From Allacma fusca (lineage: Eukaryota; Arthropoda; Collembola; Symphypleona; Sminthuridae), in NCBI GenBank assembly GCA_947179485.1, contig OX359246.1:34265632-34329631 (forward strand): a DNA stretch of 64,000 nt, given 5' to 3'. Both the position numbers and the translations under genes were made by a program. Under the pieces are notes generated by a model. That model saw nothing but the letters and a program-made list of their open reading frames with translations, was not told the origin of the DNA and made no database searches. Below, piece by piece: positions 1 to 10,832 of this stretch (positions within the stretch are counted from its first letter, which is position 1; every line of letters starts with the position of its first letter).

Positions 1-83
1 GCTGTAATTTGTACTTTTGCACTGAACGTGTTGACGGTAGAATTTTGCAGGGTGCACCACTAGCATCATCTATTTGCTGATTT

Positions 84-224
84 AAGATCAATCTGAGGTC
101 ATTTGACTATTAGTGACACAATAAGGTCAATCTGAGGTCATTTGACTATTCAAGACACAATAAGGTCAATCTGAGGTTATTTGACTATTAGTGACACAAT
201 AAGGTCAATATGAGGTCATTTGAC
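84..224. repeat. 39-bp tandem repeat, about 3.6 copies
   Basis: Copies begin at 84, 123, 162 and 201, exactly 39 bases apart, each opening with AAGRTCAATCTGAGGT and closing with GACACAAT. The third copy differs by a few bases and the fourth is cut short. No coding potential is visible. It sits at the left window edge, downstream of UGT gene A. Confidence 0.9.
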
Positions 225-240
225 CTCAAATTGATGTTAT

Positions 241-1122
241 TTAGGAGTTTATATTAATAGCGTTCATCACATTTTTATTAGTTGCATTCCTTCAACATGA
301 GATAAATCCATATGTAAAATCAGATATAAGTAATTATGCTCCTACGCTTGCAAGTGACTCACAAGCTGAAAAAAAAAAGATTTCGGTTATTTTACCAGAT
401 AGGGGATAACAAAAATATCTTGGAATTTTGAAGATTAAATGATGAAGTCAGGGGTACTTAAGGTAAGGCTCATTTGATTCAAAATACTTTCTTAAAATGG
501 AATGTATGACACTAACCATTCTTCTTCTGAATTATAGCAGTACGTTACTTCTTTCGAAATTGAACGTTGAAATTGTTTTTTTTTTTAAGTCAAAGCGTTC
601 CATTCGTTAAGACAGGAGTTGAGTTTAACTCGTGCAAAGCAAATCTGATCCTTTCAAGCAATACCCGCACGTCATATTTCCTGCTAAATTGCATTACATA
701 TGAATACAGTAGTTCTGAGATGATGATGTGATGTCAGCCCTTAAACACCGTACTTTCACAATTTGTGAAACAAAAACAGGTGTTATTTAAATCATTGTCA
801 TGTCTTGTGATTGAGTATCTGGAGATTTAACTAACGCCATGGTACTGATATTATCTGTACTTAGTTAGGTTTGTGAGCAATGGATAGAAATTTTTAAATC
901 CAATGTACTCCTGCTAATAAATTATGAGATGTCTTTAAAATGTATGGATTACCTTCAAAATTATTTGGAGGCGTTCCCAATTGCTACAGTTTATCATTTT
1001 TGCTATCTACATTTGCTAACACGTATGTTTATTTTTGTAATCCTTTTCCATAAATGAACAATTATTTTTTATACGTATACATAATTAGATCAAAACACGT
1101 AACTCAATATATTTTTATCTTG
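241..1122. other. 3' flank of UGT gene A, duplicated tract
   Basis: There is no gene here. The tract is recognisably the same as 14080-14763 (3' of gene B) and in part 36020-36531 (3' of gene D). Shared landmarks are 'AAGTAATTATGCTCCTA' and the AT-rich stretch just 3' of the stop codon. It marks the tandem duplication of the UGT units. Confidence 0.7.
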
Positions 1123-3051
1123 CTACTGTTTCTTCTTCCCTGCATCAACTTTCTTAGCCGCTTTGGAGCCAAAACATTTTCTATAAATTGCTTTAACAAT
1201 TAAAACATTTATGGTAATGCTAGCAACGACAATGAGAAGGAGCACTGCAAGGGTATCAAGAGAGAAGTACTGGATGTAACTCAGGTCTCGGGCAGCAGAG
1301 CGTAAATGTACAGCCCCTTTATGTCGGAGGACATACTCAACCCAGTAAACAGCTCGGTCCAAAGGTTTCGTCTGCTGATCCAAGAAGATTTTCGACAATT
1401 CCTGCGCTTTTTCCCGGTAACTACAAACATGATAAAACAATCAACGTTAAGCTTCTTCAAAATAGATGGCAGGAACCAAAGACAGAATAGTTAATCCATT
1501 TTGCAGGATGCTAAAAATGATAATTTTACATAATTTTTATGCAGTTTTCGGATATCAAAAAACAATCAGTATGAAAATTGGTTTGAAATTGACAAGAGCA
1601 TGAGCCCTTGACCATAACAAACAGACTACCATTGTAATATGATAAAAATACGTTATGTCATTAAAATTACCTAGGGTTATTCAAAGCCTCATTAATTGCA
1701 TTCAGAAGCATTTCTTCAGTGAGGTCCCCGAATTCAAGAGGTGGAAGAGCGAAACCTTTCCTTGAAGCCTTCAACATATTACTTCCTTGATCTCCTAACA
1801 TTGGGATTCCAACGAGAGGAACTCCATGGTAAATGGCTTCAGTGGTGCTGCCATGGCCTCCGTGAGTAATAAATAGCCGAATATTTTTATGACCCAGAAC
1901 ATCCTGCTGAGGGAGCCACTTGCTCAATTTCACATTCGAAGGCAATCCTTCCATCTCCTCCGTTTCCCATTTCCAAATCACACGTTGTTTCAGTTTTGAG
2001 AAAGTATTGAGGAAAATCTTCCTGTATTTCTCTGGCATCATGCTTCCCTTCAAAGCCGAACCCATGCTGAAGAGAATGAACCCATCTTTGCCTCCACTCA
2101 GAAAGTCATCAAGCGCCTATATAATGAAAGTAACATTTACAAAAATTCATAGTCAAGACAAAACCCGAAAAGCTAGTAATCACGTACCTTGGGCTCAACA
2201 GGTTTGGGTGGGACGAGATGCAACCCTCCCACTTCAATCATATCGGGGAGATATGGTCTCGGAGGACTGAAGCTTATTTGACTGTTCATAAGAACAAGAC
2301 TAGCGTTTCTCTCAATTTCTTGAATAGAAGGGAGATTTGAGTCCCCTAAAGTGTCTCTATAAATATTTTGCATTTTGGGTAAGTAGTAAAATTGCATTAT
2401 GGCCGTGTCATAGAAGTTTCTGAAAAGGTTGAAGAGTCTTTGTCGGAAATTCATTTTTTCGTCATAGCCTACCATCATACTAGAAACATGGGAAGGAGGA
2501 TTTGGTGTTCCTAGATTATCAGCGAGCCATGGAGGAACGGTAACTTGTGAATAAATCAATGTGGTTGTGTTCAACTTGTGAACAAGTCCGTACAGACATT
2601 CGTTGAATAGTGGAGTGAAGAAGACCATATCCCATTTTTCTTTTAGAACTTGTTGTACCTGGGGGAGCTTGTAACTGTCGTAGCAAAGATCCGCCATGAA
2701 ACCGGCCATCATGAGGAATGGATTGAAAACTGCATCTAACCACGGTGGGAGGGATAGCTTCAAATCGAAAATATTTGGGCCTTTTTTCAACCATTCGTCT
2801 GCATCGATGGTCAGAATATTCTTGAAATTTTTCTCGTCTTTGCTTTTAATAGGTCCGATGGCTGTGACTTCATGACCCCGTCTTGCGAGTTCACGGAGAA
2901 GGGGCTCGTAAGTGATTTTGTGACTTTTGCTGGACATGAAGGAAATCGTCAGGATTTTGGCACTGCTCACCTTCTCCACTTGGAAGGAACACAGGGTCAA
3001 TAGTACCAAAAGCCATGGGAGGAGTAGAACGCTCCTGAGCTTAATATCCAT
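1123..3051 (-). CDS. UGT: UDP-glycosyltransferase, gene A (3 exons)
   Basis: Exons are 3051-2188, 2116-1671 and 1420-1123 (1608 nt, 535 aa), all with GT-AG introns. The product should transfer a sugar from a UDP-sugar to small lipophilic acceptors at the ER membrane (detoxification, pigments, hormones). Residues 1-30 form a hydrophobic signal peptide. His44 in the S-K-S-H-K motif is the likely catalytic base. Exon 2 carries the UGT signature ([10 protein letters not shown], then T-H-G-G-H-G-S, ending G-D-Q). Exon 3 has Y-F-S-L-D-T-L followed by one membrane helix and a basic tail ending KKKQ, a KKxx ER-retrieval signal. Length is normal for the family. The A at the start of exon 2 (A-L-D-D-F) replaces the E of most paralogues. 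The acceptor substrate cannot be told from sequence. Confidence 0.95.
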
Positions 3052-3638
3052 TTTTGCTAATTTGTAAATTTTAACTGAAAGCGTTAAACACCTGGGTTTT
3101 CCGTCTATTCCTTGCGGAGAGAAAAGAACGACTGGACATTTGTGTGGTGTGTTTTAAGTTATCTAAAATGCTTGACAATTGAAATTGTTTTTCGTATCTG
3201 CCAGTATAATTATTATTACTAATTAGTAATAATCATACATAGTAATAAGTATTAACCTATCTTATCTTGGAGTTGGTCGCAATTGAAGTGCAGGGTTTCA
3301 TTGCGAAATCAAATTGTACAATTCTAAAATCTATTTGGGCAACGTAACCAACGACCTTCACGTTAACAAGCGAAACGTTGTCAGCTGCTGATCTTATCAA
3401 TATGGGACACTCTGTGTAGCTTGTAATTTAATAATGTTTGGACGTGAAACTTAAAGTTGTAAATTATAGGGATGATCACGGGTGTGATAATGGAGTAGCA
3501 TTTGGTCACAAGCCCGTAATAACTATGTTACTCAATATTAATGAAGAATTCGAGTTTGTGTTGGTCAAGGTAATCTCATGTATATTACATTTTAATAGCT
3601 AGTCACTAGTACTACTGCAATAGCTAAATATGTGCACA
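3052..3638. other. 5' flank of UGT gene A, duplicated tract
   Basis: No gene is seen. The sequence matches 16600-17140 (5' of gene B) and 38400-38870 (5' of gene D), including 'GTTGGTCAAGGTAATCTCATG'-type blocks. It therefore probably contains the shared promoter region, but I could not place a convincing TATA box. Confidence 0.6.
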
Positions 3639-4719
3639 CAGGCGCGTAGCGAACTGGCCAAGGGGGGGGCAACATTAATTAGAACGTACACATGTAAAAT
3701 CACACATTATATAGGAAATCCAATTCACGAATGTAAAACGCATCAAATTTTGTAAAACTGAATTTCAGATTTTTAAATTCTCCACGTTTTACGATTCCAT
3801 CAAATTTGAATGATTTTGGACCAGATTTTCAATTGGGCTTGATCCGATTTCGGAGAATTTCGAGACCTGGGTTCGCTTCTATCGTTTCAGCTGGTGCTTA
3901 AACTACTGTTCCTGCGACACACGTCTTTGCTTCGAAAAGAAACTGCGGATATCAGGCGTTTGCACCTTTTAATAATGAAGAATTAAATACAATTCACTAA
4001 TTTAATAATTCCATCCAGCTTAAAAATTCCCTCGAAGCGATGCATGTAAGTTACAGAAGCTAAAAGCTTTTAATATGAAAATATTTAAAGCCGCTGTTAC
4101 CATACTTTAGTTGCCGTTGAAGGTTGAAGTCGAATCGACGAGGCAAAAAGGGTAAAGTGAAATCGGGATTTCGCAATGCATTCAAATCACCCGCTAAGCA
4201 AGGATGAACACATAAATATATACTCGAGAATCACCCAAAACATCTCTTTATTGAATGGTTTATATATTACCCACGGCTTCTTCCCGTCAAAAGTTGACCC
4301 ATCCATACGCGCGAAAATCGTATCGAAGTGCTTTTCCATTTCGATAGAAATTTATTGATCTAGAAATCCTTGGCTCTCGCAATGGACAATGGACAAACAT
4401 TGCGATACGATTTTCGTGCGTATGGATGGGTCATTTAATGACGGGAGGAGCCGTGGGTAATAAATCATTCACTTACGAAACATGCAAACTTCATGTTATG
4501 CTGTTTGTACACAGATATTTACATGGATTATTGCATATGTTGAGTTTCGAAGTGATTTTTTTTACGAATAAAAAAAATAGTACTGTCAAATCACTAAAAA
4601 GGTTTGCATGTCTCGGGATGGACTGATTTATTTTGAACTTTTTGAGTGATTTGAGAGTATTTTATTTCGAATGGGGGAGGCAATTGCCCCCTTTGCCCCC
4701 CCCCTTGGCTACGCGCCTG
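3639..4719. mobile_element. hAT-like non-autonomous element, 1081 bp
   Basis: The ends are perfect 12-bp inverted repeats CAGGCGCGTAGC, each followed by a run of G (or C). Flanking 8-mers are TGTGCACA (3631-3638) and TATGCACA (4720-4727), one mismatch, which fits an 8-bp hAT target duplication. The paralogous tracts near 17135 and 39125 lack the insert. Inside is a second inverted repeat (about 4255-4330 against 4395-4470, sharing GACCCATCCATACGCG on one arm), so the RNA or single strand could fold back. Short open frames in it show no protein similarity I can recognise. Confidence 0.8.
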
Positions 4720-4757
4720 TATGCACACATCAATAGTGCCAAGCAAACATTGAATGA

Positions 4758-4925
4758 AGGGTTAAACCTCACTTTATTCTTTAGGGTACTATTGTTTTTC
4801 CCAGACCCAACGGTCTCAGCAGATCTAGAGAGGATACATTTTCGCACAATTTTCCTAAGGATGAAAGTATTAATTACAAAAAAAGGTAGTTACTAAACTA
4901 GTCCCTTCAATTCACTGTACATTGA
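4758..4925 (-). pseudogene. decayed UGT exon-3 relic (copy 1)
   Basis: This tract matches 17183-17350 and 39185-39440. The last of these still encodes a recognisable UGT C-terminal segment (Y-F-S-L-D plus a membrane helix) on the minus strand. Here only the 3' half survives, with stops. It is a scar of an older UGT copy carried along with the 5' flank of gene A. Confidence 0.5.
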
Positions 4926-6811
4926 TAATAATTATGGATGAATGATCCGATCAAGTCAAATAAATTCAAGATTTGATTATATGAACTTGACTTGAAATTC
5001 AAATATTTCTTCCAGAGGGGATTTTATCATGACAGTTCATGTTCAGACAATTACTTGAAACTTCTAATGTCTTTACTGGTTACGCTATATATATTGCACA
5101 ATCCAATAAAACGTATCAACAGGTAAAAAGTATTGAGTTATAATGCAGTTAAAATTTAAGAAAACACATGCGTGCATAAGTTCCTTTTTAACAATAATTA
5201 TTTCAGCTATAGTTGTCAGTATATACAAGGCAAGAATATAGTATCATAACGGCGTGTTTCACTGGAATCACCGTTCTAGCTTACATCAAGCACTGGCTCC
5301 CTAAACGTTCCATTTAAGGTATTACTGCAAACATACAAGTTTGTCCAAGAAACTATCTTCATGTAACGTTTGTATTAAAGGGATCTTTGTTCCAGATCCG
5401 GTTTGGCTGGGAAAGCAAGAATTAAGAAATTTATGCTTGTAATGTGCATTTTACTGGGGAGAGAGATGGGATTTTTAAGAAGTATTTCCGACAAGCTTTA
5501 TTATCTGCATACTCGTGACTCGTGAGTACACTCCGAACTCAAATGGAGGTCCCAATATAATAGAATGGTGGCATTAAATATACTTTAAAACGTGTTATCT
5601 ATAAGGAACACCAATGTCACAGTTTAATAAATGAATTGCTGAAGGATGTCAGTACGCACGGATCTCAATCCATCCTCAAGGGGCCCCTTCTTCAGTGTCG
5701 GCAAAAATGGTACATTTTTCGTCAAAACGGTTCTGTGTACACGGATCATATTCTAGAAGCGTTGTCACGGGCTCCAGCGATTTTAGAACCATATTAAGAT
5801 AGATAAGGATAGTGATCTCACAATAAGTCAAGGATCATAATTGAATTTACAATCAACGCAGTGACGCAGTCAAAAAACTAGGGTAAAATCAGAATGTTTT
5901 AAATCGTTGTTTTAACAGAAAATTTCTGCCGCCTGGAAGGAATCGCCTGAAACCTGTTGTTTCCCTTCAGAACTAATCGTCGTGTAATGGACATTTTAAA
6001 TCATTCATATCGACATAGATTCAAAATTTGCGAAAAAACTAATTCTATAGGTTCAAAATACTTTCGAAAAACTAAAAACCAAAGTTTGGAAATTCGAATC
6101 CAAGTTTTGCTGGGGTATTCAAATCACTAATCTTTTTTATCAAACTTTCAAAATATTTTTTACCAAGAACAAATCCCACTTAGGACATTGTCCTTTAATT
6201 GTCCTTTGATGAAACTGTCGAATAAATTTAAAAAATTCAATTCATGTCCATCTGTGCACAACATTTTGAAGAAACAGAGATTATGAAATTTGAAAAAACT
6301 GCTATGCATCTTGATTTGAATGTCGCCTCTCGGTCAAAAAGGGTCTATTAAAAAAAGGTATTTTTTAATAGTTGCAAAGGCTAAAATCATTTCAATCGAA
6401 ATTGTAAAATTCTAATTCATATTTTAAAAGGGCATTAAAATTCATCGATTTATTTACAATACTTTCATTATTTTCTTCACCGAGAAGAATCATATCAAAA
6501 TTTGCCCCTTCCACCGTTTAGGAAACATTTTCCTGTGATGAACTTTCGGAATACATTTATAAACATTAAAAAAAGAAATCAAATGAATAGCCAAGGACTG
6601 ACACGCAATAAAGCTTACTTTTCTTTGCTTATACTTTAATTTATATATAAATAAGTTTCACTTTCTTGTTTACTCGGATTACAAATTCCGAAAATACAGA
6701 TTTTGGGGCAACGGAAGATTCTCAAACATCTCAAATAACTTCCGTCATATCTTGGTTATTAATGCCTGTTTAAAAAGCTGATTATTATATAAAATAGTAA
6801 CGAGCCGTATT
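4926..6811. other. intergenic duplicated tract with transposon empty site
   Basis: No gene is supported. The part 5130-5225 matches 19074-19159 and the part 5225-5450 matches 31027-31420, so the two halves that are adjacent here are separated by 11.9 kb elsewhere. The empty TA site is 5224-5225. From about 5900 to 6811 it matches 31450-31800 and 32820-33346, the 3' flank of UGT gene C. About 440 bp (roughly 5460-5900) is extra relative to the 31-kb copy and may be another insertion. Confidence 0.65.
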
Positions 6812-7384
6812 TTACTGTTTCTTTTTCTGAGAATTCTTGTTCTTCGTAGACTTTGAGCCAAAGCATTTTCTAAAAATAGCCCTCAGGATTAAGACATTGA
6901 TTGTAATGCTAGGAACTAGAATGACAAAGAGCACTGCAAGGGTATCAAGAGAGAAGTACTGGATGTAGCTTATTGTTAGATCTCTGGCAGCAGAGCGCAA
7001 ATGAAGAGCGCCTTTATGTCGAAGGACGCACTCAAACCATAAAACCCCTCGGTCCAAAGGTTTCGTCTGCTGATCCAGGAAAATTTTTGAGAGCCTTTTT
7101 GCGGTTTCTGTGTAACTATTAAGGTAAAAACATAAACACTACAGAATAATCCCTCAGTATTGTAAATAATTAATGTATGCTTACGTTATATTCGCACTTT
7201 GTTTTGGCAGTCAATGTTTACAGGATATTTATAGTAAAATAATTGATTTACCTGGGATTATTTAAGGCCTCATTAATAGCATTGAGTAGGACTTCCTCAG
7301 TGAGGTCCCCGAATTCCAGAGTGGAGAGAGCGAAACCTTTGTTGGCAGCTTTTACAGCATATTACTCGGTTGATCTCCTAACAT

Positions 7385-8222
7385 TAAGGTTCCTCACGGA
7401 TAGGATAAATGACTTATCCTATCCGTATCCTATCCTATCCGGAAATTCTCGGATAAATTAAAATCTAATCCTATCCTATCCGCTAATTCCGGATATAAAT
7501 GTCTTGTTATCCGAATTCTATCCGAAAATTTTCGGATCGTATATAATTTGTAACCGTATCCGACGGATAATTGCGACAACATATCCGATCCTATCCGCAG
7601 ATATCCGAAGTCGTCCGCGGATATACAGTTCTAATTATGAAATGACTCTTGCATACTAAAATTCATAAAAGAATATTTTTAAAATACAAACTCATAAATA
7701 CACTCCAGTTTATAAGGAGAGTCAATAAAGGATTACATAGAACACTTAGCTACCAATTACTTGACTAAAATATTCATTCTTCCCTTAGTAACATGAAATG
7801 TACAATTATCATTAATAGGAGGAACACCAACTGCGAATCGTAATTCTTATTCTAATTCAGATTATTTCCGTGGCCGCTGAATTGTTGGTCGAAATTTTGA
7901 AACTCAAGTTTGGATTTGATAATATTGTATGACAGTTATTTTCCTTAATACTGGAAATGATTTAGATGGGTAACTTTAAGTAGCAATACATTGCACTTTT
8001 TGCACTTGTTTGAATAGAAAAAGTATTTTCATCGTTTTCTCCTCATTAACTTCATTCTAATTGTAAGTTTACAATCAAAATTGTTTAGGCCGGTAAGCAG
8101 CAGATGGCAGATGGAACTATCCGCGGTTAACCGCAGTTATCCGACGGCTTATCCGAAACTGAATATTCTGTTGTCGTATCCGTACGGATAATTTTGCATA
8201 TGTATCCTATCCTTTCCGCATT
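7385..8222. mobile_element. hAT-like element with ATCCTATCCG arrays, in UGT pseudogene 1
   Basis: The left end TAAGGTTCCTCACGGATAGG resembles the left end of the 53610-54610 element (TAATGCTCCTCATGGATAGG). Subterminal arrays of ATCCTATCCG lie at both ends (about 7395-7620 and 8100-8215). The right end has decayed and no target duplication is visible; adjoining exon 2 sequence was lost. The interior has no convincing gene. Confidence 0.6.
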
Positions 8223-8849
8223 ACTTGAACGAATAGAATCTTTGCCTCCACTTAACAAGTCGTCCAGTTCCTTAAATGTTGTATTAAATTTTATTATGTA
8301 CGTGTTATTTACTAAATTTACCAAACTTATGGATTTGAACTGTACGGAACCATCGAGGGAAATTATAGCACAGTGCCGTATATCTTGGGCTCGACAGGTT
8401 TTGAAGGAACAAGATGCATCCCTCCGACTTTAATTATATCCGGTAATAGAGGCCTTGAAGGAGAGAAGCTAATCTGACTGTTCATAAGAACAATGCTGGC
8501 ATTTCTTTCAATTTCATTTACAGAAGGAATTGAGGGGTCTCCAAGAGCAGTTCTATAAACCTTTTCCATTATTGGGATGTAATAAAGGTTCATGATAGCC
8601 CAGTCGTAAACAGTTCTAAAAACATTGAAGAGTCGTTCCCGGAAATTCATACGTTCATCGTAGCCCACGAGGAAACTGGACACATGTGAAGGAGGATTTG
8701 GGAATCCCAAATTGTCAGCGATCCAAGGAGCAATGGTAAGTTGTGAGTAAATTACTGTTGTTGTGTTCAGTTTGTGAACAAGTCCGTAAAGGCATTCGTT
8801 GAACAGTGGAGTGAAGAAGACCAGCAGATCCCATTTTTCATTAAGGATT

Positions 8850-10097
8850 TCCACCCGGAGAACTGCCACATTCACAACTGCCACCAAAACCTGTCACAAT
8901 CCCAACTGCCACTTAGACCCATTGCCACACGCACAACTGCCACATCACGTTTGTAGCACTTACGCTTATACCACATTTGTGCAAACTTAATTTACATGTA
9001 AATACTTTTTTAAAAGGTTGAAATCGAAAAGGGTCGTTGAAAATAACCATGCTAAGTGTCATTGTAAAACTAATGCTAAGTATCATTCCAAAAACCTATG
9101 CTAAGTGTCATTGCAAAACTAATGCTAAGTGTCATTGCAAAACTAATGCTAAGTGTCATTGCAAAACTAATGCTAAGTGTCATTACAAATCATATGCTAA
9201 GTGTCATGGCGAAATCCTATGCTAAGTGTCATGGCGAAATCCTATGCTAAGTGTCATGGCGAAATCCTATGCTAAGTGTCATGGCGAAATCCTATGCTAA
9301 GTGTCATGGCGAAATCCTATGCTAAGTGTCATGGCGAAATCCTATGCTAAGTGTCATGGCGAAATCCTATGCTAAGTGTCATGGCGAAATCCTATGCTAA
9401 GTGTCATGGCGAAATCCTATGCTAAGTGTCATGGCGAAATCCTATGCTAAGTGTCATGGCGAAATCCTATGCTAAGTGTCATGGCGAAATCCTATGCTAA
9501 GTGTCATGGCGAAATCCTATGCTAAGTGTCATGGCGAAATCCTATGCTAAGTGTCATGGCGAAATCCTATGCTAAGTGTCATGGCGAAATCCTATGCTAA
9601 GTGTCATGGCGAAATCCTATGCTAAGTGTCATGGCGAAATCCTATGCTAAGTGTCATGGCGAAATCCTATGCTAAGTGTCATGGCGAAATCCTATGCTAA
9701 GTGTCATGGCGAAATCCTATGCTAAGTGTCATGGCGAAATCCTATGCTAAGTGTCATGGCGAAATCCTATGCTAAGTGTCATGGCGAAATCCTATGCTAA
9801 GTGTCATGGCGAAATCCTATGCTAAGTGTCATGGCGAAATCCTATGCTAAGTGTCATGGCGAAATCCTATGGTAAGTGCCATTGCATGAGTGTTGGTTTC
9901 TGCTACATCACTTAGCATAGGGTGTTTACATTGCCTTGTGGCAGTTCTCCGGGTGGCAGTTGGTTTTGTGGCAGTTGTTACCGCTTGCAATTTTGGATCG
10001 GTGGCAAAAAATTATTGGGGCAGTTGTGAGTGTGGCAGTTGTGGGTGTGGCAGTTGTGATTGTGGCAGTTGTGGGGGTGGCAGTTGGCCGGACACGA
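8850..10097. mobile_element. element with AACTGCCAC arms around a minisatellite
   Basis: The left arm (8852-8945) and right arm (9937-10090) are inverted copies of an AACTGCCAC array, sharing the 20-mer CCACCCGGAGAACTGCCACA (left) and its complement (about 9938-9957). Between them lies the 25-bp minisatellite. Comparison with intact UGT gene C shows the block sits in exon 1 and that about 40 bp of exon was lost at the junction, so I see no clean target duplication. The class is uncertain; the layout resembles the hAT-like elements elsewhere in the window. Confidence 0.6.
9049..9870. repeat. 25-bp minisatellite, 27 homogeneous copies plus degenerate lead-in
   Basis: From 9195 to about 9870 the unit TGCTAAGTGTCATGGCGAAA + TCCTA repeats 27 times with essentially no variation. 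Before it (9049-9194) are six diverged 24-25 bp units with TTGCAAAACTAA in place of TGGCGAAATCCTA. The pattern indicates recent expansion by unequal exchange or slippage. There are no spacers, so this is not a CRISPR array. Confidence 0.95.
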
Positions 10098-10183
10098 CGG
10101 TCCCTCATGAGACCACCCGTAATGATGAATGGATTGAAAAGTGCGTCTGCCCAGGCTGGAAGGGCTAGCCTAATATTAAAAAA

Positions 10184-10558
10184 TCCGTGCAGTGCACTGA
10201 TTTGGGCAAACTTTGTTTGCATGTGCAGGAAAGTGAAACTTATATTTAAAGATTTTTAGTAGGGTAGGGAAATACAGTTTGATTGTTATCTGTAAAGGAC
10301 GCATGTTCATACGTCAATCCGTTGGAAAGGTATAACAAATGCAAGATTTTTTGATAGTTGTATCCAGAAAATAATTTTCAGAGGTCAAACGGTTGACCCT
10401 GGGTCAGAAAAAATATCAAAAGGCACATCTAGAATGTATGTCCGATTTTTTGGAACAAGTCCCATGTCCGTATGTCATTCCGTTGTTGAGTTGTGCAACT
10501 CACAAGATTTTGTAGACGGACGGACGGAAATGACTCGTCTATAAGAAAGTTTCACTTT
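10184..10558. mobile_element. 375-bp insertion in exon 1 of UGT pseudogene 1
   Basis: In gene C the exon reads ATATTAAAAAAATTTGGGCC without a break. Here the A-run is duplicated (TTAAAAAA at 10176-10183, CTAAAAAA at 10559-10566) around 375 bp of unrelated DNA. GAAAGTGAAAC occurs near the left end and inverted at the right end. CGGACGGACGGAAATGACTC lies near the right end. No coding sequence is seen and the class is not assigned. Confidence 0.6.
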
Positions 10559-10832
10559 CTAAAAAATTTGGGCCTTTTTTGTATAGCTCCTCGCGATCAA
10601 AGGTCAGAATATTCTTGAAATTCTTCTCATCCTTGCTCTTAATTGGTCCAATGGCTGTGACTTCATGACCCCGTTTTGCCAATTCTCGGAGGAGAGGGTC
10701 GTAGGTGATCTTGTGACTTTTGCTGGACATGAAGGAAATCGCAAGGATTTTGGCACCACTTACATTTTCCACTGGGAAGGAATCCAGAAATAATAATAGC
10801 CATGGCAAAAGTATACTTCCACTGAGATTCAT

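Larger units (their letters stand above)
6812..10832 (-). pseudogene. UGT pseudogene 1, split by three insertions
   Basis: This is the broken partner of UGT gene C. The 5' part of exon 1 is at 10832-about 10560, a further piece at about 10180-10098, the rest of exon 1 at about 8848-8390, the exon 2 start at about 8262-8223, the exon 2 end at about 7384-7255, and exon 3 at about 7112-6812 with an intact membrane helix and KKKQ tail. Three foreign blocks interrupt it (7385-8222, about 8850-10097, 10184-10558). The first two also replaced gene sequence: about 270 bp of exon 2 including the sugar-donor signature, and about 40 bp of exon 1. It cannot make a functional enzyme. The remaining codons are still very close to gene C, so inactivation looks recent. 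Confidence 0.9.

Noticed and set aside
1920-2270. Plus-strand open frames opposite UGT exon 2 (also near 15389, 37189, 46568, 51423, 56141)
   Set aside because: They are conserved only because the UGT exon on the other strand is conserved; none has its own start context or family match.
4176-4896. Small plus-strand open frames
   Set aside because: They lie within or across the edge of a non-autonomous hAT-like element and show no protein features.
9049-9870. CRISPR-like regular 25-bp repeat array
   Set aside because: Units are directly adjacent with no unique spacers, and the host is a eukaryote; this is a minisatellite.
9890-10168. Cys-Gly-rich open frame resembling a keratin-associated or metal-binding protein
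   Set aside because: It is a translation of the GTGGCAGTTGTG repeat array in the right arm of an inserted element.
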